Notes: generated by a model from the sequence alone, not told the origin. Positions 1-9,092 are shown, counted from the first letter of the stretch. The stretch is 64,000 nt of DNA from Salinimonas marina (GCF_015644725.1 NZ_CP064795.1:866501-930500), one strand, 5' to 3'. Numbers and translations are program-made.

Positions 1-965
1 AGGGTATCGACACCGCCGGCGGTGACTTCCACACAGGTCGTTTCATTTGTCGTCACGTTTTTACCGCGACCGGTGGTACATGACGGATACTGCGAAAAGT
101 CGGCAATATTGTCATCACCATCGTTGGCCCCGATCATCATTACCGCCGGATAGCCAGCGGGGTAAGAACGCACATTGTTGCCGTCGTTACCGGCCGCTGC
201 CACCACCAGACCACCGGCATTAACAAAGTCATTGAATGCATTTTCTTCGGTACTGTTAGCGCCGCCACCGCCCAGGCTCATATTTATTATATTAGCGCCG
301 GCTTGAGAACATTTTTGGGCCGCAAAGGCTAAATCAGAGGAATAGCCCCAGCCTTCTGCATTAAATACTTTGATAATGTGCATTTTCACCCCGGGTGCCA
401 TACCCACTACACCATAGGTATTATCAGCAGCGCCAATAGTACCGGCTACATGGGTGCCATGGGGCCCGCCATTGTCAAACCAGTTACCAGTGCCGGGATC
501 GTTATCACCGGTAATATTATTCCAGACAAAATCGGGATTAGAATCATCCAGGCCGGAGTCGATAACACACACTTTCGTATCAGTAGCGGCATTAAAATTG
601 AGTTGATTAGCTTGCGATTGATAAACCGCGTAGGGCGTTATTTGCGTCGTATCCGGATTACCCGCATCATCATTGTAGAGTGCCATCGGAAAACGCTGAA
701 GATCCTGTTCAATCAATTTCACATGAGGATTGTTCATCAATCCTTTGACTTGCGAAAGTGATTTTCCATCAAAGGTAGCAGCAATAAAGCCTTCGGCATC
801 GATGTGTATCTTAGCCCCGGACTGCTTTGCCAGGGCTTTAACAATACCCTTGCTATTATTGTCTACCTGAATGATGTACCGGTCGCCTGTATTGGCTGAA
901 ACAGCGGTTGCGCCTAACGTCAAAAGTACAGCAGCTAATGTAGGTTTTAGAGGTGTTCTGAACAT
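1..965 (-). CDS. Secreted subtilisin-like serine protease (S8), 3' part outside the window
   Basis: The reading frame starts with ATG at 965 on the minus strand and is open to the window edge, giving about 321 residues of an unfinished protein. Residues 1-24 form a signal peptide (MFRTPLKP then a hydrophobic stretch ending AVSA). An inhibitor-I9-like propeptide follows at about 29-92. The catalytic Asp lies in VCVIDSGLDD (D136) and the His in HGTHVAG (H169); AAAGNDG matches the region of the oxyanion Asn. The catalytic Ser and any C-terminal domain lie before position 1. It should be an exported protease that degrades protein outside the cell. Family S8 is secure; substrate and full length are not visible. 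A second subtilase lies at 25477-27546 but is quite different in sequence. Confidence 0.9.
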   Translation of the reverse strand, partial: MFRTPLKPTLAAVLLTLGATAVSANTGDRYIIQVDNNSKGIVKALAKQSGAKIHIDAEGFIAATFDGKSLSQVKGLMNNPHVKLIEQDLQRFPMALYNDDAGNPDTTQITPYAVYQSQANQLNFNAATDTKVCVIDSGLDDSNPDFVWNNITGDNDPGTGNWFDNGGPHGTHVAGTIGAADNTYGVVGMAPGVKMHIIKVFNAEGWGYSSDLAFAAQKCSQAGANIINMSLGGGGANSTEENAFNDFVNAGGLVVAAAGNDGNNVRSYPAGYPAVMMIGANDGDDNIADFSQYPSCTTGRGKNVTTNETTCVEVTAGGVDT

Positions 966-1189
966 AAATATTGGTTTCCACTTGTTATTGTTGGCCCGTC
1001 AATCGACTGTTATCAGTCAGATATCATCCCTTTGGGCACTGTCCAAGGTCATCCGTTTGAGTATGCTATCTTAATTATCAATCCATTAACATTAAATTAA
1101 CTTTTAGATAGGGTTTTCACCTTCTGGGACGCATCTTTATCTGTGGTAAAATGCGTAATGCTCAGTGTTTACGCAGATAAGCTTTTAAA

Positions 1190-1543
1190 ATGAATAAAAC
1201 CACCAAAAAACTTGATAACAATGTTGTTAAAGCGCTGACCTTAGCTTGTGAAGAAGTAAAACAATGGCAGATAGGGTTTGAGTGGCTGACCCATACGGCT
1301 CGCTACAATCACTTTCCGGGAAGTCTGATGATCACGTGTGTGTTTGCAAATGACGACCAGGTGGAGCGGGCAGTGGCTGATGGGCTGGACAAAAAATTAC
1401 GCCAACGGATTCAGGGAAACTTACTAAAAGCGGGTATTAAAGTTAAAGATATCCGGCGCCATGTGCGCCTGGATAGTGAGCAGAGCTGCGCGCGTCAGGA
1501 TCAGGGCGACTGGCAGCGGCGTATTGCCCGGTTTGAATGCTAA
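1190..1543 (+). CDS. Small conserved protein of unknown function
   Basis: This encodes 117 residues, a soluble basic protein with no signal peptide or membrane segment. I do not recognise a defined domain. The middle (about 35-80) alternates hydrophobic and charged residues and includes a PGSLMITCVF segment that looks like a beta strand. Similar small proteins in Alteromonas-like genomes are sometimes labelled Fis-family regulators, but I see no convincing helix-turn-helix. A gene of its own is supported by the ATG at 1190 in an AT-rich leader and by continuous, unbiased coding up to the stop 64 bases before the next gene. It may be co-transcribed with the TSUP permease downstream. Function unknown. 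Confidence 0.7.
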   Translation: MNKTTKKLDNNVVKALTLACEEVKQWQIGFEWLTHTARYNHFPGSLMITCVFANDDQVERAVADGLDKKLRQRIQGNLLKAGIKVKDIRRHVRLDSEQSCARQDQGDWQRRIARFEC

Positions 1544-1607
1544 CGCTTTATACCGTACTGCCCGGGCCTGCTGTTCGGCGATAGGCCCGTAGGCGTCTGA
1601 CTCAACG

Positions 1608-2381
1608 ATGAGCTGGGACTGGGCAGGGTTATTGGTGGCAGGCTTTTTTGGCGGCGTATTAAACAGTATTGCCGGAGGAGGCAGTTTTATCACCTTTCCG
1701 ATGTTGCTGATGGCCGGGGTCCCGGCCATCAGTGCTAATGCCACCAACACCTTTGCCTCTTGTGCCGGCTACCTGAGCGGCGCTTACGCCTTTAAAGAAG
1801 AGCTTCGCAGCCATCGCTCGGTGTTGCCTGCTCTGGTGATGGTGAGCACCGTGGGCGGACTGGTGGGGGCCTGGTCATTATTGCAAACCCCCGAAACCGT
1901 TTTTCAAGAAGCCATACCCTGGCTGCTGTTATTTGCCACCTTACTGTTTATCTTTGGGGAGCAGCTAAACCGCGGGTTTAGAATGCTGGGTAACGGGCAT
2001 GCCCGTATGGCAGGAACGGCAAGGGCCGCCTTAGTCGTGCTGTTGTTACTGATTGGTATATACGGCGGTTTTTTTAACGCGGGGTTGGGTATTATTTCGC
2101 TCAGTTATCTGGTGCTGGCCGGCTATACCAATATCAATGTGATGAACGCAATGAAATTGCTTATCTCATGTGTGGTGTCAATGATTGCGATTGTGATCTT
2201 CGTGGTTCAGGACCAGATTGCCTGGGTGGAAGGCGCGTTGGTGTTAACCGGCACTCTGGCGGGCGGGTATCTGGCGGCGCGCATCTCGCGATTGATAGCA
2301 GCGCATTATATTCGTTATTTTGTGATGATGGTCAGCGTACTTATCACCAGCTACTTTTTTATCGACATCTATGCAAACTGA
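1608..2381 (+). CDS. TSUP (TauE/SafE, DUF81) family membrane permease
   Basis: The 257-residue protein is almost entirely hydrophobic, with about eight predicted membrane segments. The N-terminal GGVLNSIAGGGSFITFP motif (about 15-31) is the signature of TSUP permeases, and a related second half (IYGGFFNAGLGIIS, about 148-161) shows the internal duplication typical of the family. These proteins move sulfur oxyanions or organosulfonates across the inner membrane. The substrate here cannot be told from the sequence. The length is normal for the family (about 250). The start ATG at 1608 places the first membrane helix at the N-terminus. The converging serA gene ends 72 bases downstream. Confidence 0.88.
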   Translation: MSWDWAGLLVAGFFGGVLNSIAGGGSFITFPMLLMAGVPAISANATNTFASCAGYLSGAYAFKEELRSHRSVLPALVMVSTVGGLVGAWSLLQTPETVFQEAIPWLLLFATLLFIFGEQLNRGFRMLGNGHARMAGTARAALVVLLLLIGIYGGFFNAGLGIISLSYLVLAGYTNINVMNAMKLLISCVVSMIAIVIFVVQDQIAWVEGALVLTGTLAGGYLAARISRLIAAHYIRYFVMMVSVLITSYFFIDIYAN

Positions 2382-2452
2382 CTTTGTCGATTTACAGCAG
2401 GTAAGCCGCGGGGCGACTCACCTGCTTTATTGGGGGTTACCCCGCGAACCGT

Positions 2453-3682
2453 TTAGTGTAACAAGCGGGCTTTGATGGTGCCGTCAATCTGCATTAGCTG
2501 ACTCAATCCGTCGTAGGCATTATCCGCGGCCACATCGATAACCACATAGCCGATATCCCCGGAGGTTTGCAGGTACTGTGCTTCAATATTGATCCCGCGC
2601 TCAGCAAAGGTACTGTTGATCTGCATAATAACGCCGGGCCGGTTTTCATGAATATGCAATAACCGCGAGCGGCCGGGGTGACCCGGTAACGAGACTTCGG
2701 GAAAGTTTACGGCCGACAGGGTGGAACCGTTATCACTGTATTTCGCCAGCTTGCCAGCAACTTCAATTCCAATGTTTTCCTGTGCTTCCTGAGTACTTCC
2801 GCCCACATGGGGAGTCAGAATAACATTGTCGAATTGACGTAGCGGCGACACAAACTCTTCGGTATTGGACTTTGGCTCTACCGGAAACACATCAATGGCA
2901 GCACCATTGAGGCGCCCGGCTTCCAGTTCTTTGACCAGCGCGTCAATATCCACCACCGTGCCCCGGGAGGCATTGATAAAAATACTGCCCGGTTTCATCT
3001 TCGATAGCGTCTGGGCATCGATCATATTCTGGGTGGAGTCGGTCTCAGGAACATGCAGCGAGACCACATCGGAGGACGCCAGCAGGGTATCCAGCTTCTT
3101 AATTTGCACCGCATTGCCCAGCACCAGCTTATCTTCGATGTCAAAAAACTGGACTTTCATGCCAAGATGCTCAGCCAGGATACTAAGCTGGGTACCGATA
3201 TGACCATAACCAATGATGCCCAGGGTCTTTCCCCGGGCCTCGAAGGAGCCATTGGCCGATTTGTCCCATTCCCCACGGTGCGCCTTGGCATTTTTGGCAG
3301 GCACGCCCCGCAGTAACAAAATAATTTGTCCCAGCACCAGCTCGGCCACGGAGCGGGTATTCGAAAAGGGGGCGTTAAAAACCGGGATCCCGCGGCGCTG
3401 GGTCGCGTTCAGGTCGACCTGATTGGTGCCGATGCAAAAGCAGCCTACGGCGACCAGCTTTTGGGCGGCCGCAATAACCGGCTCGGTCAGCTGAGTTCGG
3501 GAACGAATACCAATAAAATGGACATCTTTAATCTTTTCAATCAGCTCCTCTTCCGGCAACGAGCTTTTAAGATACTCGATATTGCTGTAGCCACTGCTTT
3601 TCAGGGTTTCTACGGCGCTGTGGTGCACCCCCTCTAACAACAAAATACGGATCTTTTCTTTCGGTAATGACACTTTACTCAT
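2453..3682 (-). CDS. serA: D-3-phosphoglycerate dehydrogenase
   Basis: SerA oxidises 3-phosphoglycerate to 3-phosphohydroxypyruvate, the first step of serine synthesis. The protein has 409 residues, the size of the short, ACT-type enzyme of E. coli. The NAD-binding motif GIIGYGHIG is at about 155-163, the catalytic Arg and Glu region is marked by NASRGTVVD, and the catalytic His lies in HVGGSTQEAQ. A C-terminal ACT domain (about 335-409, HENRPGVIMQINSTF) is the serine-sensing module. The frame is open up to 3766, but I place the start at the ATG at 3682 because homologues begin there and because a regulatory palindrome (3716-3731) occupies the extra stretch. It lies downstream of rpiA, as in E. 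coli. Confidence 0.96.
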   Translation of the reverse strand: MSKVSLPKEKIRILLLEGVHHSAVETLKSSGYSNIEYLKSSLPEEELIEKIKDVHFIGIRSRTQLTEPVIAAAQKLVAVGCFCIGTNQVDLNATQRRGIPVFNAPFSNTRSVAELVLGQIILLLRGVPAKNAKAHRGEWDKSANGSFEARGKTLGIIGYGHIGTQLSILAEHLGMKVQFFDIEDKLVLGNAVQIKKLDTLLASSDVVSLHVPETDSTQNMIDAQTLSKMKPGSIFINASRGTVVDIDALVKELEAGRLNGAAIDVFPVEPKSNTEEFVSPLRQFDNVILTPHVGGSTQEAQENIGIEVAGKLAKYSDNGSTLSAVNFPEVSLPGHPGRSRLLHIHENRPGVIMQINSTFAERGINIEAQYLQTSGDIGYVVIDVAADNAYDGLSQLMQIDGTIKARLLH

Positions 3683-3715
3683 CGCTTGCAATCTCAGCCT
3701 TAGTGAATTATTAAA

Positions 3716-3731
3716 AGACATCTGGACGTCT
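3716..3731 (-). promoter_or_regulatory. Candidate MetJ operator (two tandem met boxes) upstream of serA
   Basis: The sequence AGACATCTGGACGTCT consists of two adjacent 8-bp units, each matching the MetJ met box AGACGTCT at seven of eight positions, and the whole 16 bp is nearly self-complementary. It lies 34 bases upstream of the serA ATG. Two tandem boxes is the minimal arrangement known for MetJ. Regulation of serA by the methionine repressor is an inference from this match alone; the link would couple serine-derived one-carbon units to methionine demand. Confidence 0.45.
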
Positions 3732-3864
3732 AAATACCAAAGTACCAGATGTGACAGAAGGTGCAAAGAAGATTATCAGGCAATTTTGACCGCGCGGAAG
3801 TTGTCGCGGCTTGAAACCGCTCTTTAGCCATAGTCAGGCGACCACAGCTAAAGACATTAAACGC

Positions 3865-4521
3865 TTACTTGAAGGTTTTTACGCCTTGCTGGGTGGCACT
3901 TAACACCACATCGGCACCACGCATGGCAAAAATACCATTGGTTACCACGCCGACGATATTGTTGATCTTCGCTTCAAGCTCGCGAGGATTGAGGATTTCA
4001 AGATTGTGCACGTCTAAAATGACATTGCCGTTGTCGGTAACCACACCCTGACGGTAAACCGGATCGCCGCCCAGTTTGACCAGTTCCCGGGCCACATAAG
4101 AGCGCGCCATCGGAATCACTTCCACCGGCAATGGAAAATTACCCAATATCGGAACCTGTTTAGAGTCATCCACAATACACACAAAGGTCTCGGCCACCGC
4201 GGCGACTATCTTTTCACGGGTAAGGGCGGCGCCGCCGCCTTTTATCATATGTTTGTGTTCGGTGACCTCATCCGCGCCGTCCACATATATGCCCAATGAA
4301 TCAACATTGTTAAGCTCAAACACTTCAATACCCGCCGCCTCGAGACGCTCGGTAGACGCCTGCGAGCTGGACACTGCCCCGGTTATTTTATCTTTTATTG
4401 AGGCCAGTTCATCAATAAAGTAATTAACGGTAGAGCCTGTGCCCACGCCCACGACGGTATCATATTGCACATATTGTAAGGCGGCTTGCGCAACGGCTTT
4501 TTTCTTTTCGTTCTGGTCCAT
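3865..4521 (-). CDS. rpiA: Ribose-5-phosphate isomerase A
   Basis: RpiA interconverts ribose-5-phosphate and ribulose-5-phosphate in the non-oxidative pentose phosphate pathway. The 218-residue protein matches E. coli RpiA in length. GTGST (27-31) is the phosphate loop, DGADEV (81-86) carries active-site Asp residues, and [11 protein letters not shown] (94-104) includes the catalytic base Glu103. The ATG at 4521 is preferred over an ATG four codons upstream because GGAGGG lies six bases before it. The gene sits 40 bases downstream of 5-FCL and upstream of serA on the same strand, the order also seen in enterobacteria, so joint transcription is likely. Nothing unusual in the active site. Confidence 0.97.
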   Translation of the reverse strand: MDQNEKKKAVAQAALQYVQYDTVVGVGTGSTVNYFIDELASIKDKITGAVSSSQASTERLEAAGIEVFELNNVDSLGIYVDGADEVTEHKHMIKGGGAALTREKIVAAVAETFVCIVDDSKQVPILGNFPLPVEVIPMARSYVARELVKLGGDPVYRQGVVTDNGNVILDVHNLEILNPRELEAKINNIVGVVTNGIFAMRGADVVLSATQQGVKTFK

Positions 4522-4561
4522 AATCCCTCCCATCTTAAAGAATCAAAAGTGTACCTTATCC

Positions 4562-5191
4562 TCAGACCATTTGGGGGCTGGATTGCTGGCTTTGCGTGTA
4601 TTTCTGGTTATGCACCCCCGCGGGCGTGACGATAACATCACAGGGGATGTCCCAGCTGGCGACGGGCAGGGCGTCTACCTGCTGACAATCGTGGGCGATG
4701 CCTACCAGCACCGGACGTTTGTCGCCGGCCGGCAACGCCGCCAGTGAGCGGTCATAAAAGCCCCCGCCCATGCCCAGCCGGTTGCCCTTCTTGTCAAAGC
4801 CTACCAGTGGCATCAGGATCATATCGTGCTGATTCAACAATTGAATATCAGCACAGCTGAGAATGGGTTCGGCAATATTAAAGCGGTTGGTGGTCATGGC
4901 GGTGGCTGAACAATAGCGCAAAAACAACAAGTGCTGTTTAGAAAAGGGGTGTAAAACCGGCAACGTTGTGTGTTTATTATCTCGCCAGCATTGCGACAGC
5001 ATTGGCGTCAGGTCGGGCTCTCCGTCGTTTGCCAGATAACCGGCAATGGTGTGAGCGCGGGTGTAAGCCTCCAGACAGGTAAGATGATAGGCAATGGCTT
5101 GCGCGGCGTCATGTTGCGCCGCCGAGGTTAGCGCATTTCGCGCGGCGCGAAGGGTTTGTCGTAATTCTCGGCGGTTTGGCTGTGCAGGCAT
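4562..5191 (-). CDS. ygfA: 5-formyltetrahydrofolate cyclo-ligase (MTHFS / YgfA)
   Basis: The enzyme uses ATP to convert 5-formyltetrahydrofolate to 5,10-methenyltetrahydrofolate, recycling a folate store formed by serine hydroxymethyltransferase. The protein has 209 residues. The family signature RLGMGGGFYDR is at 138-148, and the basic N-terminal helix (RRELRQTLRAAR, 7-18) matches the ATP-contact region. It starts six bases after the stop of the hybrid kinase gene, so the two are probably co-transcribed and perhaps translationally coupled. In E. coli ygfA directly follows 6S RNA; here a kinase and two nucleoside-catabolism genes lie in between. The folate function fits its neighbours serA and, further away, gcvTHP. 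Confidence 0.95.
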   Translation of the reverse strand: MPAQPNRRELRQTLRAARNALTSAAQHDAAQAIAYHLTCLEAYTRAHTIAGYLANDGEPDLTPMLSQCWRDNKHTTLPVLHPFSKQHLLFLRYCSATAMTTNRFNIAEPILSCADIQLLNQHDMILMPLVGFDKKGNRLGMGGGFYDRSLAALPAGDKRPVLVGIAHDCQQVDALPVASWDIPCDVIVTPAGVHNQKYTQSQQSSPQMV

Positions 5192-5197
5192 AACATT

Positions 5198-6787
5198 TTA
5201 AGATTCGGCTAAATAATAATTAAGCATACGGATGAGCTGATTCAATGCAATGGGTTTTGTTAAAATTGCATCCAGGCCACTCAATAACATGGTTTCCCGG
5301 TTGGTTACCGCATCGGCCGTCAGCGCCACCACCGGCAAGCGCGGGTTTTGTTGTTTGATAATTTCGGTGGCGCGCAGGCCGGAAATCCCCGGCAACCCAA
5401 TATCCATGATAATTAAATCAAACGGATCATGACTGACGGCATCAACCGCCTCTTCGCCGGTGGCCACCAGCGCATGCGCCACATTCAGCTCATCCATTAA
5501 TGAACTAATCACAATCTGATTTATTTCATTGTCTTCTACAATCAATAACCGAACGTCTGGCTTGATATGCAAATCTTCCGAGGCTTCTGAGCTGGTGTTA
5601 GGCGGGCATTGACCCAATGGTAGGGACAGCCGAAACTGATGGAGGTCCTCGACTTCAATCTGACCACCCAGCAAATTAATCAGATTTTTACTGATGCTAA
5701 GATCCTGAAAATTCTCGCTGATATAAAACTGTTCATCAAAGCAGATTTGGTGTGTGTTTAAAAATTCCTGTTCCAGTGGCGTCACCAACGGCTGTGTGCT
5801 TTTAAAGGTAAACTGCAACTGCGTTGCGGCAAACTGTACCTGACAAATTAACTGGCTGCGGGCGGGCAGGTGTAACGCCACATGATTCACCAGGGTGCTG
5901 ATGATCTGACTGATTTTTGTGTCATCCAGGGTCATCGTTTGCGGCGCCGAGGTGGCCAGCGCCCAGCCGAGTTTGAGCTGGCTATTTACCATTTGCAGCA
6001 TACTAAACAAACTGGTCAGATAATCTTTGGAGCGAATACTGCGGGGTAATGGCTGTAAACTTTTTTCGCTGTCATGGGCCACATTTAATACCGAGTCGAC
6101 AATATCAAGTAGCCGGTGGCCGCTGGTCTGAATATGCTGCAACGCGTTATCAAAAGATTCCGGGAGATTATGCTGTGCTGTTTGCTGGCGTAACTGACGG
6201 CTAAACATCGAAATCGCATTTAAGGGGGTGCGCACCTCGTGGCTTAAGTACGACAGATAATGTTCTTTGTATTGCAATGCCCGCTGCAACTCCCGGCTGT
6301 TTCGGCGCAGCTCCATTTGCGCAATGACCGCGGCGCCCAGCGTCGATAACGCCTTGCGCTGCTCCTCATTCAGCACTCTGGGTTTATCGTCCAGGGTACA
6401 TAATGTGCCCAGCGCAAATCCCCGTGGCGAAACCAATGGGGTACCCGCATAAAAACGGATATTCGGATGACCGGTCACCAACGGGTTATCAAAAAACCGC
6501 GGATCCTGCAGTGCATCGTGTACTTCAAACACATGGTCTTCAAGAATGGCATGGGCACAAAAGGCAACATTGCGATGGGTCTGCTGTGCATCCAACCCGA
6601 TTCTCGACTTAAACCATTGCCGGTCCTGATCTATCAGACTGATAAGCGCAATCGGAGTACCACAAATCTGTGACGCCAGCGCGGTGAGCTGGTCGAAAAC
6701 ATCTTCACTGTCGCTGTCGAGTATTTCGTAACTTAACAGTTCAGCCAGTCGCTGACTTTCATTTATAGGCGGTGAGGGCATTTGCAC
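5198..6787 (-). CDS. GAF - HisKA - degenerate ATPase - REC hybrid kinase-like protein
   Basis: The 529-residue soluble protein has a GAF domain (about 27-160), a dimerisation/phosphoacceptor helix with H183 in LSHEVRTPLN, a region where a HATPase domain would be expected (about 270-392), and a C-terminal receiver domain (about 412-525) with VEDNEIN and phosphoacceptor D462 in MDIGLPG. The ATPase region has a weak N-box (ISTLVNHV) and a terminal LLGGQIEV, but I cannot find the usual DxGxG or GxGLG ATP-lid motifs. The GAF segment resembles those of cytosolic sensors for small molecules or light. It may therefore be a phosphotransfer or receiver scaffold with little kinase activity. ygfA follows after six bases. 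Confidence 0.85.
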   Translation of the reverse strand: MQMPSPPINESQRLAELLSYEILDSDSEDVFDQLTALASQICGTPIALISLIDQDRQWFKSRIGLDAQQTHRNVAFCAHAILEDHVFEVHDALQDPRFFDNPLVTGHPNIRFYAGTPLVSPRGFALGTLCTLDDKPRVLNEEQRKALSTLGAAVIAQMELRRNSRELQRALQYKEHYLSYLSHEVRTPLNAISMFSRQLRQQTAQHNLPESFDNALQHIQTSGHRLLDIVDSVLNVAHDSEKSLQPLPRSIRSKDYLTSLFSMLQMVNSQLKLGWALATSAPQTMTLDDTKISQIISTLVNHVALHLPARSQLICQVQFAATQLQFTFKSTQPLVTPLEQEFLNTHQICFDEQFYISENFQDLSISKNLINLLGGQIEVEDLHQFRLSLPLGQCPPNTSSEASEDLHIKPDVRLLIVEDNEINQIVISSLMDELNVAHALVATGEEAVDAVSHDPFDLIIMDIGLPGISGLRATEIIKQQNPRLPVVALTADAVTNRETMLLSGLDAILTKPIALNQLIRMLNYYLAES

Positions 6788-6793
6788 AAGGCT

Positions 6794-6832
6794 TGTCTCT
6801 TATAACCAATATATTAAGAAATATAAGAGACA
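6794..6832. repeat. Perfect 11-bp inverted repeat before the hybrid kinase gene
   Basis: TGTCTCTTATA at 6794-6804 is repeated as its exact complement at 6822-6832 with a 17-base AT-rich spacer. It lies immediately upstream of the kinase start at 6787. It could be an operator or a hairpin in the 5' leader. There is no T-run that would make it a terminator. Confidence 0.6.
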
Positions 6833-7121
6833 GCTACGCCAGGCAGAGCGGGCATAGTTTTGGTGTCTCGTTTTTAAAAAGCATAGGAGGTTATAACTAA
6901 AATCGCCAGTACCAGCGAGTCAACTTTAGTTGTAAATCAGGTATGAGTTGAAATAAGCGGTTGCATGCTTCAAAGCGTATTATGGTGCCATTGGGCCAGG
7001 CGCAGTAAGGCAACCACAAGGTGTTATACAAAAGGCGGACGCATTACCAGGACATGTTTAGTAACAATGTTGATGGCTGTTGTTCGAAACTGACCCGCTG
7101 TTTCGCTAGACCAACCAAAAT

Positions 7122-7164
7122 AAAAAAACTCCGTCAGGAATAACTTCCCACACGGAGTTTTTTT
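7122..7164 (-). terminator. Rho-independent terminator after the nucleoside hydrolase
   Basis: AAAAAAACTCCGT (7122-7134) pairs with ACGGAGTTTTTTT (7152-7164) across a 17-base loop. T-runs on both strands could make it bidirectional. It lies 56 bases past the nucleoside hydrolase stop and closes the 6S RNA-rbsK-hydrolase unit. The rest of 6833-7219 shows no convincing gene. Confidence 0.8.
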
Positions 7165-7219
7165 ACGTAGACGCTGGTGCTGCGCCATCGCGCCAGCGCC
7201 TTTGTAACGAAAGACAGGG

Positions 7220-8161
7220 TTAGCGGGCGTAGGTGTCCACAAACAACTGTTCCAGACCATCCCGGTCAACCTGTGTCGCCACTTTAATGGTTTGCGCTTC
7301 CAGCCATAAGGGGCTGGCGGTAGTGCCGGCCGGCGCCACCATGGTCTGGCCCCGGTTAAGCGGATCAGTGGCTACCCGGGCATGCCCTTCGGTCAGCTCA
7401 AACAATTCTGGCTTAATTAAATGGGCCAGCGGGAAGGCATCATGAAAACAACACACCCTCTCCTGGGCGTCACGGGTATAAAAATCAATATAAAACTGGG
7501 CAGCATCTTTAACAAACCCACCCAGTTTCGGATTCTTTTGGGCCAGGGTCTCCACAAATTCGGCCTTAAAGCGCACCGCATTGGTGACATCCAGACCAAA
7601 CATGGTGACCTCCCAGTCAGCGCCAAACACAATTTCGGCGGCATGGGCGTCATTCCAGATATTGGCTTCGGCCACCGGGGTAACATTGCCTGGTACAAAA
7701 GCCGCGCCGCCCATAATGCTTACGCCTTTTACCAGCTTCGGCAGATCCGGCTCCAGGCGCAGGGCCAGGGCCAGGTTTCCCAGAGGACCGATGGCCACCA
7801 GCGTAATTTCACCAGGGTACTGACGCGCCATATCCACAATAAACTGGGCAGAACTGCGTGGGTCAAGCTGGCCTTCAATGGCCGGAAAATTAATGTTACC
7901 GAAGCCGTCATCGCCATGCACAAAATGCGCATAGGAAGACTCTGGTCCAACCCAGGGCATGCCAACACCCTTGGTGACAGGGATGTCCTGTTCCGCCAGT
8001 TTACACAGGGTTACCGCATTTTTAGCGGCCATATCCACGGGCACATTACCAAATACGGTAGTTAGCCCCAGTACGTCAATGTCAGGTGACTGGAAGGCAA
8101 AGAAGATGGCCATCGCATCATCAATACCCGGATCCGTGTCTAAAATAATCTTGTGTGTCAT
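7220..8161 (-). CDS. Inosine/uridine-preferring nucleoside hydrolase
   Basis: The family cleaves the N-glycosidic bond of ribonucleosides, releasing base and ribose. The 313-residue protein has the N-terminal calcium-binding signature DTDPGIDDA (8-16), the diagnostic feature of IunH/Rih enzymes, and a FHDAFPLA segment near 240 corresponding to the conserved active-site His-Asp region. The length is typical (about 310). It begins 15 bases after the kinase gene stop and is clearly in one operon with it. Together they make a simple ribonucleoside salvage route: the hydrolase frees ribose and the kinase phosphorylates it. Base preference (RihA, B or C type) is not determinable by eye. Confidence 0.93.
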   Translation of the reverse strand: MTHKIILDTDPGIDDAMAIFFAFQSPDIDVLGLTTVFGNVPVDMAAKNAVTLCKLAEQDIPVTKGVGMPWVGPESSYAHFVHGDDGFGNINFPAIEGQLDPRSSAQFIVDMARQYPGEITLVAIGPLGNLALALRLEPDLPKLVKGVSIMGGAAFVPGNVTPVAEANIWNDAHAAEIVFGADWEVTMFGLDVTNAVRFKAEFVETLAQKNPKLGGFVKDAAQFYIDFYTRDAQERVCCFHDAFPLAHLIKPELFELTEGHARVATDPLNRGQTMVAPAGTTASPLWLEAQTIKVATQVDRDGLEQLFVDTYAR

Positions 8162-8176
8162 AGTATTCTCTGTGTA

Positions 8177-9070
8177 CTAAGCGTGTTTCGCTAAAAAGCG
8201 GTCCACTTCTTCTTCGGTGGGGATAGACTGCGCGGCGCCTTTACGGGTAACAGCGATGGCTGAGGCGGCGCATCCGCGTACCAGCGCATCTTTAGCGGCA
8301 GTATGCTTGCTATAGGCAGATAAAAAATAGCCGATAAAGGTGTCGCCCGCGGCGGTGGTATCTACGGCTTCAACAGTAAATGCGGAAACTTTTTCGATGC
8401 CCTGTTCGGTGATCATCAGCACCCCATCTTTACCTAAGGTGATTAACACCTCGGCATGGGCCCACTGTTGCTGGAAAACTTTGATGATCTCATCCAGTGC
8501 CTCGGCCCCGGTCAGTGCCGCGGCTTCGGTTTCATTGACAATCAACAGATCCACGCAATCCAGGGGCAAGGATTTGACCGATTCACTCATCGGCGCGGGG
8601 TTAAAGGCAACCCGCAATCCTTTTTCTTTGGCCTGTTTTAAGACTTCGTCGATACAGCTGGTTTCGTTTTGGGTGAGCACCCAATCCATATCGCCAATGT
8701 CTAACAGCGATTTTTGCACAGTATCGGAGGTCAGCGTAAGGTTGGCGCCACCAAACAGAACAATGGCGTTTTCACCGCCTGGCGTCACCTGAATAATGGC
8801 ATGACCTGAAGGCACGTCATGACACCTTACATAACGACAGTCGACACCATGCTTGATGAGGGTTTGTTTAAAACTGGCATCAGACTCGTGGATGCTGCCT
8901 ACGTGCTTAACGTCGGCGCCGGCCAGGGCCAGTGCAATAGACTGGTTGGCACCTTTGCCACCCAACAGTTGCTGATAGTTTGATGAGGCAATGGTCTCAC
9001 CGGGTCTGACAAAATGTTCAACCGAATACACATGGTCGATATTAATAGACCCAAAATTAATTACAGCCAT
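8177..9070 (-). CDS. rbsK: PfkB-family sugar kinase, probably ribokinase
   Basis: The 297-residue protein shows the ribokinase pattern: GGKGANQ (37-43) for sugar binding, NETEA (179-183), and the anion-hole/catalytic motif DTTAAGDTF (237-245) with D243 as the likely base. The usual form is DTTGAGDTF, so there is one Gly-to-Ala change. Reaction: ribose plus ATP to ribose-5-phosphate. The frame is open further upstream to 9118, but that segment is the 3' end of 6S RNA, and the ATG at 9070 opens MAVINFGSINIDH exactly as in homologues. The first gene downstream of 6S RNA here is therefore this kinase rather than ygfA. It feeds the pool shared with rpiA. Confidence 0.9.
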   Translation of the reverse strand: MAVINFGSINIDHVYSVEHFVRPGETIASSNYQQLLGGKGANQSIALALAGADVKHVGSIHESDASFKQTLIKHGVDCRYVRCHDVPSGHAIIQVTPGGENAIVLFGGANLTLTSDTVQKSLLDIGDMDWVLTQNETSCIDEVLKQAKEKGLRVAFNPAPMSESVKSLPLDCVDLLIVNETEAAALTGAEALDEIIKVFQQQWAHAEVLITLGKDGVLMITEQGIEKVSAFTVEAVDTTAAGDTFIGYFLSAYSKHTAAKDALVRGCAASAIAVTRKGAAQSIPTEEEVDRFLAKHA

Positions 9071-9092
9071 TTCTTCTTCTCGTCGAAAGAGG

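Noticed and set aside
6794..6833. Inverted repeat resembles the Tn5 mosaic end used in sequencing libraries (TGTCTCTTATA)
   Set aside because: Only 11-12 bases match, both arms continue into sequence unlike the 19-bp mosaic end, and neighbouring genes are undisturbed; a natural dyad is the simpler reading.
7421..8065. Long plus-strand frame opposite the nucleoside hydrolase
   Set aside because: It is the antisense shadow of a clear enzyme gene and has no family resemblance.
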